DNA of 64,000 nt from Cladorhizidae sp. MBARI D1340-BT2 (taxonomy: Eukaryota; Porifera; Demospongiae; Poecilosclerida; Cladorhizidae), in contig JAQNBH010000022.1 of NCBI GenBank assembly GCA_028752905.1, positions 620,001 through 684,000 on the forward strand. The letters run 5' to 3'. A program made the translations under genes and the position numbers. The notes under the pieces were generated by a model. That model saw only the letters and a program-made list of their open reading frames with translations. It was not told the DNA's origin and ran no database searches. Positions 48,580 through 62,187 of this stretch are shown in pieces. The stretch's first letter is position 1. Every line of letters starts with the position of its first letter.

Positions 48580-49486
48580 GAATCATATCAAGTCCATTAC
48601 AGTGAAGTATGCAGAATATTATGGATGTTTGATATCAACAGAGAGCACAGGGAGAGACCTATCTTAATAGCTATATATCAAGTTTATACAGTGAAGTGTG
48701 GAGAATCTATGAAGCTAACCTGTTTAGCATCAAGATAGAGAACACATAGAGAAACCTATCTTGTGATTCTATGTATGCAGAATATACGGATGTTTGGTAT
48801 CAAGAGAGAGAACAGAGAGAGGCCTACCTTTAGAGCTATATATCAAGTCTATTCAGTGAAGTGTGGAGAATCTATGAAGCTAACATGTTTAGCTCAAGAT
48901 AGAGAACACTGAGAGATACCTATCTTGCAAGTCCATTACAGTGAAGTGTGCAGAATATATGGATGTTTGGTATCAAGAGAGAGCACTTAGAGAGTCCTAT
49001 CTTAATAGCTATACATCAAGTCTATTCAGTGAAGTGTGGATAATCTACGAAGCTAACATGTTTAGCATCAAGTAAGAGTACAATTCATAACTGCCCTAAT
49101 TAACAAGACCAAAGTCCCAGATTTTGTCAACTGATAGAGAAGGCCCTTATCTGCAACATGTCAACAGATTATCAATAAATGTAGTGGTTTTTCACTGGCA
49201 GGCCACCGCTTTGGCAACTGGAAAACGCCAGGAAAGATCGCAAACCTTAACACTTCAAATCACCATAACTTGCTAATACTTAGAGTACTCAAAATTTTGG
49301 CAGGTACAAAAGACAGATAATTAGAAGGGCTATCCGGTGATATAAAAATTTCTTTTTTGGGTAAAGTGTAGAAAAGTTATGAGCTTTACGGCAAAATAAC
49401 AAGATTTTGGGGGGGAAAATGAGAAACATATAGACCAAATTAGGGCAAATATCAATATAGAGAACACATAATGAAACCTATCATTA
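48580..49486 (+). repeat. Unit 57, full, P tail
   Basis: 907 bp. GTATGC, P tail with CAATATAG and CATTA. Confidence 0.94.
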
Positions 49487-50393
49487 GAATCATATCAAGT
49501 CCATTACAGTGAAGTGTGCAGAATATTATAGATGTTTGATATCAACAGAGAGCACAGGGAGAGACCTATCTTAATAGCTATATATTAAGTTTATACAGTG
49601 AAGTGTGGAGAATCTATGAAGCTAACCTGTTTAGCATCAAGATAGAGAACACATAGAGAAACCTATCTTGTGATTCTATGTATGCAGAATATACGGATGT
49701 TTGGTATCAAGAGAGAGAACAGAGAGAGGCCTACCTTTAGAGCTATATATCAAGTCTATTCAGTGAAGTGTGGAGAATCTATGAAGCTAACATGTTTAGC
49801 TCAAGATAGAGAACACTGAGAGATACCTATCTTGCAAGTCCATTACAGTGAAGTGTGCAGAATATATGGATGTTTGGTATCAAGAGAGAGCACTTAGAGA
49901 GTCCTATCTTAATAGCTATACATCAAGTCTATTCAGTGAAGTGTGGATAATCTACGAAGCTAACATGTTTAGCATCAAGTAAGAGTACAATTCATAACTG
50001 CCCTAATTAACAAGACCAAAGTCCCAGATTTTGTCAACTGATAGAGAAGGCCCTTATCTGCAACATGTCAACAGATTATCAATAAATGTAGTGGTTTTTC
50101 ACTGGCAGGCCACCGCTTTGGCAACTGGAAAACGCCAGGAAAGATCGCAAACCTTAACACTTCAAATCACCATAACTTGCTAATACTTAGAGTACTCAAA
50201 ATTTTGGCAGGTACAAAAGACAGATAATTAGAAGGGCTATCCGGTGATATAAAAATTTCTTTTTTGGGTAAAGTGTAGAAAAGTTATGAGCTTTACGGCA
50301 AAATAACAAGATTTTGGGGGGGAAAATGAGAAACATATAGACCAAATTAGGGCAAATATCAAGATAGAGAACACATAATGAAACCTATCATTA
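49487..50393 (+). repeat. Unit 58, full, P tail
   Basis: 907 bp. ATTATAGATG and TATTAAG as in units 47 and 51, but GAAGTG in B2; CATTA. Confidence 0.94.
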
Positions 50394-51301
50394 GAATCAT
50401 ATCAAGTCCATTACAGTGAAGTGTGCAGAATATTATGGATGTTTGATATCAACAGAGAGCACAGGGAGAGACCTATCTTAATAGCTATATATCAAGTTTA
50501 TACAGTGAAGTGTGGAGAATCTATGAAGCTAACCTGTTTAGCATCAAGATAGAGAACACATAGAGAAACCTATCTTGTGATTCTATGTATGCAGAATATA
50601 CGGATGTTTGGTATCAAGAGAGAGAACAGAGAGAGGCCTACCTTTAGAGCTATATATCAAGTCTATTCAGTGAAGTGTGGAGAATCTATGAAGCTAACAT
50701 GTTTAGCTCAAGATAGAGAACACTGAGAGATACCTATCTTGCAAGTCCATTACAGTGAAGTGTGCAGAATATATGGATGTTTGGTATCAAGAGAGAGCAC
50801 TTAGAGAGTCCTATCTTAATAGCTATACATCAAGTCTATTCAGTGAAGTGTGGATAATCTACGAAGCTAACATGTTTAGCATCAAGTAAGAGTACAATTC
50901 ATAACTGCCCTAATTAACAAGACCAAAGTCCCAGATTTTGTCAACTGATAGAGAAGGCCCTTATCTGCAACATGTCAACCGATTATCAATAAATGTAGTG
51001 GTTTTTCACTGGCAGGCCACCGCTTTGGCAACTGGAAAACGCCAGGAAAGATCGCAAACCTTAACACTTCAAATCACCATAACTTGCTAATACTTAGAGT
51101 ACTCAAAATTTTGGTACGTACAAAAGACAGATAATCAGAAGAGCTATCCGTTGATATAAAATTTATCTTTTTTGAGTAAAGTGTAGAAAAGTTATGAGCT
51201 TTACGGCAAAATAACAAGATTTTTGGGGGGAAAATGAGAAACATATAGACCAAATTAGGGCAAATATCAAGATAGAGAACACATAATGAAACCTATCATT
51301 C
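50394..51301 (+). repeat. Unit 59, full, Q' tail
   Basis: 908 bp. CAACCGATT; equals unit 52 at every marker. Confidence 0.94.
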
Positions 51302-52207
51302 GAATCATATCAAGTCCATTACAGTGAAGTGTGCAGAATATTATGGATGTTTGATATCAACAGAGAGCACAGGGAGAGACCTATCTTAATAGCTATATAT
51401 CAAGTTTATACAGTGAAGTGTGGAGAATCTATGAAGCTAACCTGTTTAGCATCAAGATAGAGAACACATAGAGAAACCTATCTTGTGATTCTATGTATGC
51501 AGAATATACGGATGTTTGGTATCAAGAGAGAGAACAGAGAGAGGCCTAACTTTAGAGCTATATATCAAGTCTATTCAGTGAAGTGTGGAGAATCTATGAA
51601 GCTAACATGTTTAGCTCAAGATAGAGAACACTGAGAGATACCTATCTTGCAAGTCCATTACAGTGAAGTGTGCAGAATATATGGATGTTTGGTATCAAGA
51701 GAGAGCACTTAGAGAGTCCTATCTTAATAGCTATACATCAAGTCTATTCAGTGAAGTGTGGATAATCTACGAAGCTAACATGTTTAGCATCAAGTAAGAG
51801 TACAATTCATAACTGCCCTAATTAACAAGACCAAAGTCCCAGATTTTGTCAACTGATAGAGAAGGCCCTTATCTGCAACATGTCAACAGATTATCAATAA
51901 ATATAGTGGTTTTTCACTGGCAGGCCACCGCTTTGGCAACTGGAAAACGCCAGGAAAGATCGCAAACCTTAACACTTCAAATCACCATAACTTGCTAATA
52001 CTTAGAGTACTCAAAATTTTGGCACGTACAAAAGACAGAAATTAGAAGGGCTATCCGGTGATATAAATATTTCTTTTTTGGGTAAAGTGTAGAAAAGTTA
52101 TGAGCTTTACGGCAAAATAACAAGATTTTTGGGGGGAAAATGAGAAACATATAGACCAAATTAGGGCAAATATCAAGATAGAGAACACATAATGAAACCT
52201 ATCATTC
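51302..52207 (+). repeat. Unit 60, full, R tail
   Basis: 906 bp, copy of unit 56 at 3,628 bp: CCTAACTT, AAATATAGTGG, T5-G6-A4. Confidence 0.94.
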
Positions 52208-53115
52208 GAATCATATCAAGTCCATTACAGTGAAGTATGCAGAATATTATGGATGTTTGATATCAACAGAGAGCACAGGGAGAGACCTATCTTAATAGCT
52301 ATATATCAAGTTTATACAGTGAAGTGTGGAGAATCTATGAAGCTAACCTGTTTAGCATCAAGATAGAGAACACATAGAGAAACCTATCTTGTGATTCTAT
52401 GTATGCAGAATATACGGATGTTTGGTATCAAGAGAGAGAACAGAGAGAGGCCTACCTTTAGAGCTATATATCAAGTCTATTCAGTGAAGTGTGGAGAATC
52501 TATGAAGCTAACATGTTTAGCTCAAGATAGAGAACACTGAGAGATACCTATCTTGCAAGTCCATTACAGTGAAGTGTGCAGAATATATGGATGTTTGGTA
52601 TCAAGAGAGAGCACTTAGAGAGTCCTATCTTAATAGCTATACATCAAGTCTATTCAGTGAAGTGTGGATAATCTACGAAGCTAACATGTTTAGCATCAAG
52701 TAAGAGTACAATTCATAACTGCCCTAATTAACAAGACCAAAGTCCCAGATTTTGTCAACTGATAGAGAAGGCCCTTATCTGCAACATGTCAACCGATTAT
52801 CAATAAATGTAGTGGTTTTTCACTGGCAGGCCACCGCTTTGGCAACTGGAAAACGCCAGGAAAGATCGCAAACCTTAACACTTCAAATCACCATAACTTG
52901 CTAATACTTAGAGTACTCAAAATTTTGGTACGTACAAAAGACAGATAATCAGAAGAGCTATCCGTTGATATAAAATTTATCTTTTTTGAGTAAAGTGTAG
53001 AAAAGTTATGAGCTTTACGGCAAAATAACAAGATTTTTGGGGGGAAAATGAGAAACATATAGACCAAATTAGGGCAAATATCAAGATAGAGAACACATAA
53101 TGAAACCTATCATTC
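52208..53115 (+). repeat. Unit 61, full, Q' tail
   Basis: 908 bp, copy of unit 53: GTATGC and CAACCGATT. Confidence 0.94.
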
Positions 53116-54021
53116 GAATCATATCAAGTCCATTACAGTGAAGTGTGCAGAATATTATGGATGTTTGATATCAACAGAGAGCACAGGGAGAGACCTATCT
53201 TAATAGCTATATATCAAGTTTATACAGTGAAGTGTGGAGAATCTATGAAGCTAACCTGTTTAGCAACAAGATAGAGAACATATAGAGAAACCTATCTTGT
53301 GATTCTATGTATGCAGAATATACGGATGTTTGGTATCAAGAGAGAGAACAGAGAGAGGCCTAACTTTAGAGCTATATATCAAGTCTATTCAGTGAAGTGT
53401 GGAGAATCTATGAAGCTAACATGTTTAGCTCAAGATAGAGAACACTGAGAGATACCTATCTTGCAAGTCCATTACAGTGAAGTGTGCAGAATATATGGAT
53501 GTTTGGTATCAAGAGAGAGCACTTAGAGAGTCCTATCTTAATAGCTATACATCAAGTCTATTCAGTGAAGTGTGGATAATCTACGAAGCTAACATGTTTA
53601 GCATCAAGTAAGAGTACAATTCATAACTGCCCTAATTAACAAGACCAAAGTCCCAGATTTTGTCAACTGATAGAGAAGGCCCTTATCTGCAACATGTCAA
53701 CAGATTATCAATAAATGTAGTGGTTTTTCACTGGCAGGCCACCGCTTTGGCAACTGGAAAACGCCAGGAAAGATCGCAAACCTTAACACTTCAAATCACC
53801 ATAACTTGCTAATACTTAGAGTACTCAAAATTTTGGCACGTACAAAAGACAGAAATTAGAAGGGCTATCCGGTGATATAAATATTTCTTTTTTGGGTAAA
53901 GTGTAGAAAAGTTATGAGCTTTACGGCAAAATAACAAGATTTTGGGGGGGGAAATGAGAAACATATAGACCAAATTAGGGCAAATATCAAGATAGAGAAC
54001 ACATAATGAAACCTATCATTC
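53116..54021 (+). repeat. Unit 62, full, R tail
   Basis: 906 bp, copy of unit 54 with TTAGCAACAAG, GAACATATAG and CCTAACTT. Confidence 0.94.
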
Positions 54022-54929
54022 GAATCATATCAAGTCCATTACAGTGAAGTATGCAGAATATTATGGATGTTTGATATCAACAGAGAGCACAGGGAGAGAC
54101 CTATCTTAATAGCTATATATCAAGTTTATACAGTGAAGTGTGGAGAATCTATGAAGCTAACCTGTTTAGCATCAAGATAGAGAACACATAGAGAAACCTA
54201 TCTTGTGATTCTATGTATGCAGAATATACGGATGTTTGGTATCAAGAGAGAGAACAGAGAGAGGCCTACCTTTAGAGCTATATATCAAGTCTATTCAGTG
54301 AAGTGTGGAGAATCTATGAAGCTAACATGTTTAGCTCAAGATAGAGAACACTGAGAGATACCTATCTTGCAAGTCCATTACAGTGAAGTGTGCAGAATAT
54401 ATGGATGTTTGGTATCAAGAGAGAGAAAAGAGAGAGGCCTACCTTTAGAGCTATATATCAAGTCTATTCAGTGAAGTGTGGATAATCTACGAAGCTAACA
54501 TGTTTAGCATCAAGTAAGAGTACAATTCATAACTGCCCTAATTAACAAGACCAAAGTCCCAGATTTTGTCAACTGATAGAGAAGGCCCTTATCTGCAACA
54601 TGTCAACAGATTATCAATAAATGTAGTGGTTTTTCACTGGCAGGCCACCGCTTTGGCAACTGGAAAACGCCAGGAAAGATCGCAAACCTTAACACTTCAA
54701 ATCACCATAACTTGCTAATACTTAGAGTACTCAAAATTTTGGCACGTACAAAAGACAGATAATCAGAAGGGCTATCCGATGATATAAAATTTATCTTTTT
54801 TGAGTAAAGTGTAGAAAAGTTATGAGCTTTACGGCAAAATAACAAGATTTTTGGGGGGGAAATGAGAAACATATAGACCAAATTAGGGCAAATATCAATA
54901 TAGAGAACACATAATGAAACCTATCATTC
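54022..54929 (+). repeat. Unit 63, full, hybrid A3, Q tail
   Basis: 908 bp. GTATGC; hybrid tract 54426-54456 with GAAAAG; CCGATG in the tail; CAATATAG. Confidence 0.94.
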
Positions 54930-55835
54930 GAATCATATCAAGTCCATTACAGTGAAGTGTGCAGAATATTATGGATGTTTGATATCAACAGAGAGCACAG
55001 GGAGAGACCTATCTTAATAGCTATATATCAAGTTTATACAGTGAAGTGTGGAGAATCTATGAAGCTAACCTGTTTAGCAACAAGATAGAGAACATATAGA
55101 GAAACCTATCTTGTGATTCTATGTATGCAGAATATACGGATGTTTGGTATCAAGAGAGAGAACAGAGAGAGGCCTAACTTTAGAGCTATATATCAAGTCT
55201 ATTCAGTGAAGTGTGGAGAATCTATGAAGCTAACATGTTTAGCTCAAGATAGAGAACACTGAGAGATACCTATCTTGCAAGTCCATTACAGTGAAGTGTG
55301 CAGAATATATGGATGTTTGGTATCAAGAGAGAGCACTTAGAGAGTCCTATCTTAATAGCTATACATCAAGTCTATTCAGTGAAGTGTGGATAATCTACGA
55401 AGCTAACATGTTTAGCATCAAGTAAGAGTACAATTCATAACTGCCCTAATTAACAAGACCAAAGTCCCAGATTTTGTCAACTGATAGAGAAGGCCCTTAT
55501 CTGCAACATGTCAACAGATTATCAATAAATGTAGTGGTTTTTCACTGGCAGGCCACCGCTTTGGCAACTGGAAAACGCCAGGAAAGATCGCAAACCTTAA
55601 CACTTCAAATCACCATAACTTGCTAATACTTAGAGTACTCAAAATTTTGGCACGTACAAAAGACAGAAATTAGAAGGGCTATCCGGTGATATAAATATTT
55701 CTTTTTTGGGTAAAGTGTAGAAAAGTTATGAGCTTTACGGCAAAATAACAAGATTTTGGGGGGGGAAATGAGAAACATATAGACCAAATTAGGGCAAATA
55801 TCAAGATAGAGAACACATAATGAAACCTATCATTC
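54930..55835 (+). repeat. Unit 64, full, R tail
   Basis: 906 bp, copy of unit 62 at 1,814 bp. Confidence 0.94.
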
Positions 55836-56743
55836 GAATCATATCAAGTCCATTACAGTGAAGTATGCAGAATATTATGGATGTTTGATATCAACAGAGA
55901 GCACAGGGAGAGACCTATCTTAATAGCTATATATCAAGTTTATACAGTGAAGTGTGGAGAATCTATGAAGCTAACCTGTTTAGCATCAAGATAGAGAACA
56001 CATAGAGAAACCTATCTTGTGATTCTATGTATGCAGAATATACGGATGTTTGGTATCAAGAGAGAGAACAGAGAGAGGCCTACCTTTAGAGCTATATATC
56101 AAGTCTATTCAGTGAAGTGTGGAGAATCTATGAAGCTAACATGTTTAGCTCAAGATAGAGAACACTGAGAGATACCTATCTTGCAAGTCCATTACAGTGA
56201 AGTGTGCAGAATATATGGATGTTTGGTATCAAGAGAGAGAAAAGAGAGAGGCCTACCTTTAGAGCTATATATCAAGTCTATTCAGTGAAGTGTGGATAAT
56301 CTACGAAGCTAACATGTTTAGCATCAAGTAAGAGTACAATTCATAACTGCCCTAATTAACAAGACCAAAGTCCCAGATTTTGTCAACTGATAGAGAAGGC
56401 CCTTATCTGCAACATGTCAACAGATTATCAATAAATGTAGTGGTTTTTCACTGGCAGGCCACCGCTTTGGCAACTGGAAAACGCCAGGAAAGATCGCAAA
56501 CCTTAACACTTCAAATCACCATAACTTGCTAATACTTAGAGTACTCAAAATTTTGGCACGTACAAAAGACAGATAATCAGAAGGGCTATCCGATGATATA
56601 AAATTTATCTTTTTTGAGTAAAGTGTAGAAAAGTTATGAGCTTTACGGCAAAATAACAAGATTTTTGGGGGGGAAATGAGAAACATATAGACCAAATTAG
56701 GGCAAATATCAATATAGAGAACACATAATGAAACCTATCATTC
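55836..56743 (+). repeat. Unit 65, full, hybrid A3, Q tail
   Basis: 908 bp, copy of unit 63 at 1,814 bp; hybrid tract 56240-56270 with GAAAAG. Confidence 0.94.
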
Positions 56744-57649
56744 GAATCATATCAAGTCCATTACAGTGAAGTATGCAGAATATTATGGATGTTTGATATC
56801 AACAGAGAGCACAGGGAGAGACCTATCTTAATAGCTATATATCAAGTTTATACAGTGAAGTGTGGAGAATCTATGAAGCTAACCTGTTTAGCATCAAGAT
56901 AGAGAACACATAGAGAAACCTATCTTGTGATTCTATGTATGCAGAATATACGGATGTTTGGTATCAAGAGAGAGAACAGAGAGAGGCCTACCTTTAGAGC
57001 TATATATCAAGTCTATTCAGTGAAGTGTGGAGAATCTATGAAGCTAACATGTTTAGCTCAAGATAGAGAACACTGAGAGATACCTATCTTGCAAGTCCAT
57101 TACAGTGAAGTGTGCAGAATATATGGATGTTTGGTATCAAGAGAGAGCACTTAGAGAGTCCTATCTTAATAGCTATACATCAAGTCTATTCAGTGAAGTG
57201 TGGATAATCTACGAAGCTAACATGTTTAGCATCATGTAAGAGTACAATTCATAACTGCCCTAATTAACAAGACCAAAGTCCCAGATTTTGTCAACTGATA
57301 GAGAAGGCCCTTATCTGCAACATGTCAACAGATTATCAATAAATATAGTGGTTTTTCACTGGCAGGCCACCGCTTTGGCAACTGGAAAACGCCAGGAAAG
57401 ATCGCAAACCTTAACACTTCAAATCACCATAACTTGCTAATACTTAGAGTACTCAAAATTTTGGCACGTACAAAAGACAGAAATTAGAAGGGCTAGCCGG
57501 TGATATAAATATTTCTTTTTTGGGTAAAGTGTAGAAAAGTTATGAGCTTTACGGCAAAATAACAAGATTTTGGGGGGGAAAATGAGAAACATATAGACCA
57601 AATTAGGGCAAATATCAAGATAGAGAACACATAATGAAACCTATCATTC
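56744..57649 (+). repeat. Unit 66, full, R tail
   Basis: 906 bp. GTATGC, AAATATAGTGG; private ATCATGTAAG at the end of B3 and GGCTAGCCGG in the tail. Confidence 0.94.
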
Positions 57650-58557
57650 GAATCATATCAAGTCCATTACAGTGAAGTATGCAGAATATTATGGATGTTT
57701 GATATCAACAGAGAGCACAGGGAGAGACCTATCTTAATAGCTATATATCAAGTTTATACAGTGAAGTGTGGAGAATCTATGAAGCTAACCTGTTTAGCAT
57801 CAAGATAGAGAACACATAGAGAAACCTATCTTGTGATTCTATGTATGCAGAATATACGGATGTTTGGTATCAAGAGAGAGAACAGAGAGAGGCCTACCTT
57901 TAGAGCTATATATCAAGTCTATTCAGTGAAGTGTGGAGAATCTATGAAGCTAACATGTTTAGCTCAAGATAGAGAACACTGAGAGATACCTATCTTGCAA
58001 GTCCATTACAGTGAAGTGTGCAGAATATATGGATGTTTGGTATCAAGAGAGAGAACAGAGAGAGGCCTACCTTTAGAGCTATATATCAAGTCTATTCAGT
58101 GAAGTGTGGATAATCTACGAAGCTAACATGTTTAGCATCAAGTAAGAGTACAATTCATAACTGCCCTAATTAACAAGACCAAAGTCCCAGATTTTGTCAA
58201 CTGATAGAGAAGGCCCTTATCTGCAACATGTCAACAGATTATCAATAAATGTAGTGGTTTTTCACTGGCAGGCCACCGCTTTGGCAACTGGAAAACGCCA
58301 GGAAAGATCGCAAACCTTAACACTTCAAATCACCATAACTTGCTAATACTTAGAGTACTCAAAATTTTGGCACGTACAAAAGACAGATAATCAGAAGGGC
58401 TATCCGTTGATATAAAATTTATCTTTTTTGAGTAAAGTGTAGAAAAGTTATGAGCTTTACGGCAAAATAACAAGATTTTTGGGGGGGAAATGAGAAACAT
58501 ATAGACCAAATTAGGGCAAATATCAATATAGAGAACACATAATGAAACCTATCATTC
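57650..58557 (+). repeat. Unit 67, full, hybrid A3, Q tail
   Basis: 908 bp. GTATGC; hybrid tract 58054-58084 in the GAACAG form; CAATATAG. Confidence 0.94.
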
Positions 58558-59465
58558 GAATCATATCAAGTCCATTACAGTGAAGTATGCAGAATATTAT
58601 GGATGTTTGATATCAACAGAGAGCACAGGGAGAGACCTATCTTAATAGCTATATATTAAGTTTATACAGTGAAGTGTGGAGAATCTATGAAGCTAACCTG
58701 TTTAGCATCAAGATAGAGAACACATAGAGAAACCTATCTTGTGATTCTATGTATGCAGAATATACGGATGTTTGGTATCAAGAGAGAGAACAGAGAGAGG
58801 CCTACCTTTAGAGCTATATATCAAGTCTATTCAGTGACGTGTGGAGAATCTATGAAGCTAACATGTTTAGCTCAAGATAGAGAACACTGAGAGATACCTA
58901 TCTTGCAAGTCCATTACAGTGAAGTGTGCAGAATATATGGATGTTTGGTATCAAGAGAGAGAACAGAGAGAGGCCTACCTTTAGAGCTATATATCAAGTC
59001 TATTCAGTGAAGTGTGGATAATCTACGAAGCTAACATGTTTAGCATCAAGTAAGAGTACAATTCATAACTGCCCTAATTAACAAGACCAAAGTCCCAGAT
59101 TTTGTCAACTGATAGAGAAGGCCCTTATCTGCAACATGTCAACAGATTATCAATAAATGTAGTGGTTTTTCACTGGCAGGCCACCGCTTTGGCAACTGGA
59201 AAACGCCAGGAAAGATCGCAAACCTTAACACTTCAAATCACCATAACTTGCTAATACTTAGAGTACTCAAAATTTTGGCACGTACAAAAGACAGATAATC
59301 AGAAGGGCTATCCGTTGATATAAAATTTATCTTTTTTGAGTAAAGTGTAGAAAAGGTATGAGCTTTACGGCAAAATAACAAGATTTTTGGGGGGGAAATG
59401 AGAAACATATAGACCAAATTAGGGCAAATATCAATATAGAGAACACATAATGAAACCTATCATTC
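58558..59465 (+). repeat. Unit 68, full, hybrid A3, Q tail
   Basis: 908 bp. GTATGC, TATTAAG, GACGTG; hybrid tract 58962-58992; AAAAGGTATG shared with unit 71. Confidence 0.94.
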
Positions 59466-60371
59466 GAATCATATCAAGTCCATTACAGTGAAGTGTGCAG
59501 AATATTATGGATGTTTGATATCAACAGAGAGCACAGGGAGAGACCTATCTTAATAGCTATATATCAAGTTTATACAGTGAAGTGTGGAGAATCTATGAAG
59601 CTAACCTGTTTAGCATCAAGATAGAGAACACATAGAGAAACCTATCTTGTGATTCTATGTATGCAGAATATACGGATGTTTGGTATCAAGAGAGAGAACA
59701 GAGAGAGGCCTACCTTTAGAGCTATATATCAAGTCTATTCAGTGAAGTGTGGAGAATCTATGAAGCTAACATGTTTAGCTCAAGATAGAGAACACTGAGA
59801 GATACCTATCTTGCAAGTCCATTACAGTGAAGTGTGCAGAATATATGGATGTTTGGTATCAAGAGAGAGCACTTAGAGAGTCCTATCTTAATAGCTATAC
59901 ATCAAGTCTATTCAGTGAAGTGTGGATAATCTACGAAGCTAACATGTTTAGCATCAAGTAAGAGTACAATTCATAACTGCCCTAATTAACAAGACCAAAG
60001 TCCCAGATTTTGTCAACTGATAGAGAAGGCCCTTATCTGCAACATGTCAACAGATTATCAATAAATATAGTGGTTTTTCACTGGCAGGCCACCGCTTTGG
60101 CAACTGGAAAACGCCAGGAAAGATCGCAAACCTTAACACTTCAAATCACCATAACTTGCTAATACTTAGAGTACTCAAAATTTTGGCACGTACAAAAGAC
60201 AGAAATTAGAAGGGCTATCCGGTGATATAAATATTTCTTTTTTGGGTAAAGTGTAGAAAAGTTATGAGCTTTACGGCAAAATAACAAGATTTTGGGGGGG
60301 AAAATGAGAAACATATAGACCAAATTAGGGCAAATATCAAGATAGAGAACACATAATGAAACCTATCATTC
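59466..60371 (+). repeat. Unit 69, full, R tail
   Basis: 906 bp. GTGTGC, AAATATAGTGG, T4-G7-A4. Confidence 0.94.
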
Positions 60372-61279
60372 GAATCATATCAAGTCCATTACAGTGAAGT
60401 ATGCAGAATATTATGGATGTTTGATATCAACAGAGAGCACAGGGAGAGACCTATCTTAATAGCTATATATCAAGTTTATACAGTGAAGTGTGGAGAATCT
60501 ATGAAGCTAACCTGTTTAGCATCAAGATAGAGAACACATAGAGAAACCTATCTTGTGATTCTATGTATGCAGAATATACGGATGTTTGGTATCAAGAGAG
60601 AGAACAGAGAGAGGCCTACCTTTAGAGCTATATATCAAGTCTATTCAGTGAAGTGTGGAGAATCTATGAAGCTAACATGTTTAGCTCAAGATAGAGAACA
60701 CTGAGAGATACCTATCTTGCAAGTCCATTACAGTGAAGTGTGCAGAATATATGGATGTTTGGTATCAAGAGAGAGAACAGAGAGAGGCCTACCTTTAGAG
60801 CTATATATCAAGTCTATTCAGTGAAGTGTGGATAATCTACGAAGCTAACATGTTTAGCATCAAGTAAGAGTACAATTCATAACTGCCCTAATTAACAAGA
60901 CCAAAGTCCCAGATTTTGTCAACTGATAGAGAAGGCCCTTATCTGCAACATGTCAACAGATTATCAATAAATGTAGTGGTTTTTCACTGGCAGGCCACCG
61001 CTTTGGCAACTGGAAAACGCCAGGAAAGAACGCAAACCTTAACACTTCAAATCACCATAACTTGCTAATACTTAGAGTACTCAAAATTTTGGCACGTACA
61101 AAAGACAGATAATCAGAAGGGCTATCCGTTGATATAAAATTTATCTTTTTTGAGTAAAGTGTAGAAAAGTTATGAGCTTTACGGCAAAATAACAAGATTT
61201 TTGGGGGGGAAATGAGAAACATATAGACCAAATTAGGGCAAATATCAATATAGAGAACACATAATGAAACCTATCATTC
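60372..61279 (+). repeat. Unit 70, full, hybrid A3, Q tail
   Basis: 908 bp. GTATGC; hybrid tract 60776-60806; private GGAAAGAACGC in the core. Confidence 0.94.
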
Positions 61280-62187
61280 GAATCATATCAAGTCCATTAC
61301 AGTGAAGTGTGCAGAATATTATGGATGTTTGATATCAACAGAGAGCACAGGGAGAGACCTATCTTAATAGCTATATATTAAGTTTATACAGTGAAGTGTG
61401 GAGAATCTATGAAGCTAACCTGTTTAGCATCAAGATAGAGAACACATAGAGAAACCTATCTTGTGATTCTATGTATGCAGAATATACGGATGTTTGGTAT
61501 CAAGAGAGAGAACAGAGAGAGGCCTACCTTTAGAGCTATATATCAAGTCTATTCAGTGACGTGTGGAGAATCTATGAAGCTAACATGTTTAGCTCAAGAT
61601 AGAGAACACTGAGAGATACCTATCTTGCAAGTCCATTACAGTGAAGTGTGCAGAATATATGGATGTTTGGTATCAAGAGAGAGAACAGAGAGAGGCCTAC
61701 CTTTAGAGCTATATATCAAGTCTATTCAGTGAAGTGTGGATAATCTACGAAGCTAACATGTTTAGCATCAAGTAAGAGTACAATTCATAACTGCCCTAAT
61801 TAACAAGACCAAAGTCCCAGATTTTGTCAACTGATAGAGAAGGCCCTTATCTGCAACATGTCAACAGATTATCAATAAATGTAGTGGTTTTTCACTGGCA
61901 GGCCACCGCTTTGGCAACTGGAAAACGCCAGGAAAGATCGCAAACCTTAACACTTCAAATCACCATAACTTGCTAATACTTAGAGTACTCAAAATTTTGG
62001 CACGTACAAAAGACAGATAATCAGAAGGGCTATCCGTTGATATAAAATTTATCTTTTTTGAGTAAAGTGTAGAAAAGGTATGAGCTTTACGGCAAAATAA
62101 CAAGATTTTTGGGGGGGAAATGAGAAACATATAGACCAAATTAGGGCAAATATCAATATAGAGAACACATAATGAAACCTATCATTC
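61280..62187 (+). repeat. Unit 71, full, hybrid A3, Q tail
   Basis: 908 bp, copy of unit 68 (TATTAAG, GACGTG, AAAAGGTATG) but GTGTGC; hybrid tract 61684-61714. Confidence 0.94.

Larger units (their letters stand above)
42230..51301. repeat. Duplicated block, units 50-52 and 57-59 (shift 6,350 bp)
   Basis: 42230-44951 and 48580-51301 share the order P/CAATATAG/CATTA unit; ATTATAGATG/TATTAAG unit with P tail; Q' unit with CAACCGATT. They differ at A1 of the first unit (GTGTGC versus GTATGC) and at B2 of the second (GACGTG versus GAAGTG). Units 53-56 lie between the copies. Confidence 0.75.
44952..54021. repeat. Duplicated block, units 53-54 and 61-62 (shift 7,256 bp)
   Basis: 44952-46765 and 52208-54021 share a GTATGC/CAACCGATT/Q' unit followed by a CCTAACTT R unit with the rare pair TTAGCAACAAG and GAACATATAG. 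The next units, 55 and 63, share the polypurine hybrid A3 but differ in tail. Confidence 0.75.
53116..56743. repeat. Higher-order repeat, two units (1,814 bp), two copies
   Basis: Units 62-63 and 64-65 look identical by eye at every marker: CCTAACTT R unit with TTAGCAACAAG and GAACATATAG, then GTATGC hybrid-A3 unit with the polypurine tract and CCGATG. This is one of the most recent-looking duplications in the window. Units 54-55 are an older relative. Confidence 0.85.
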
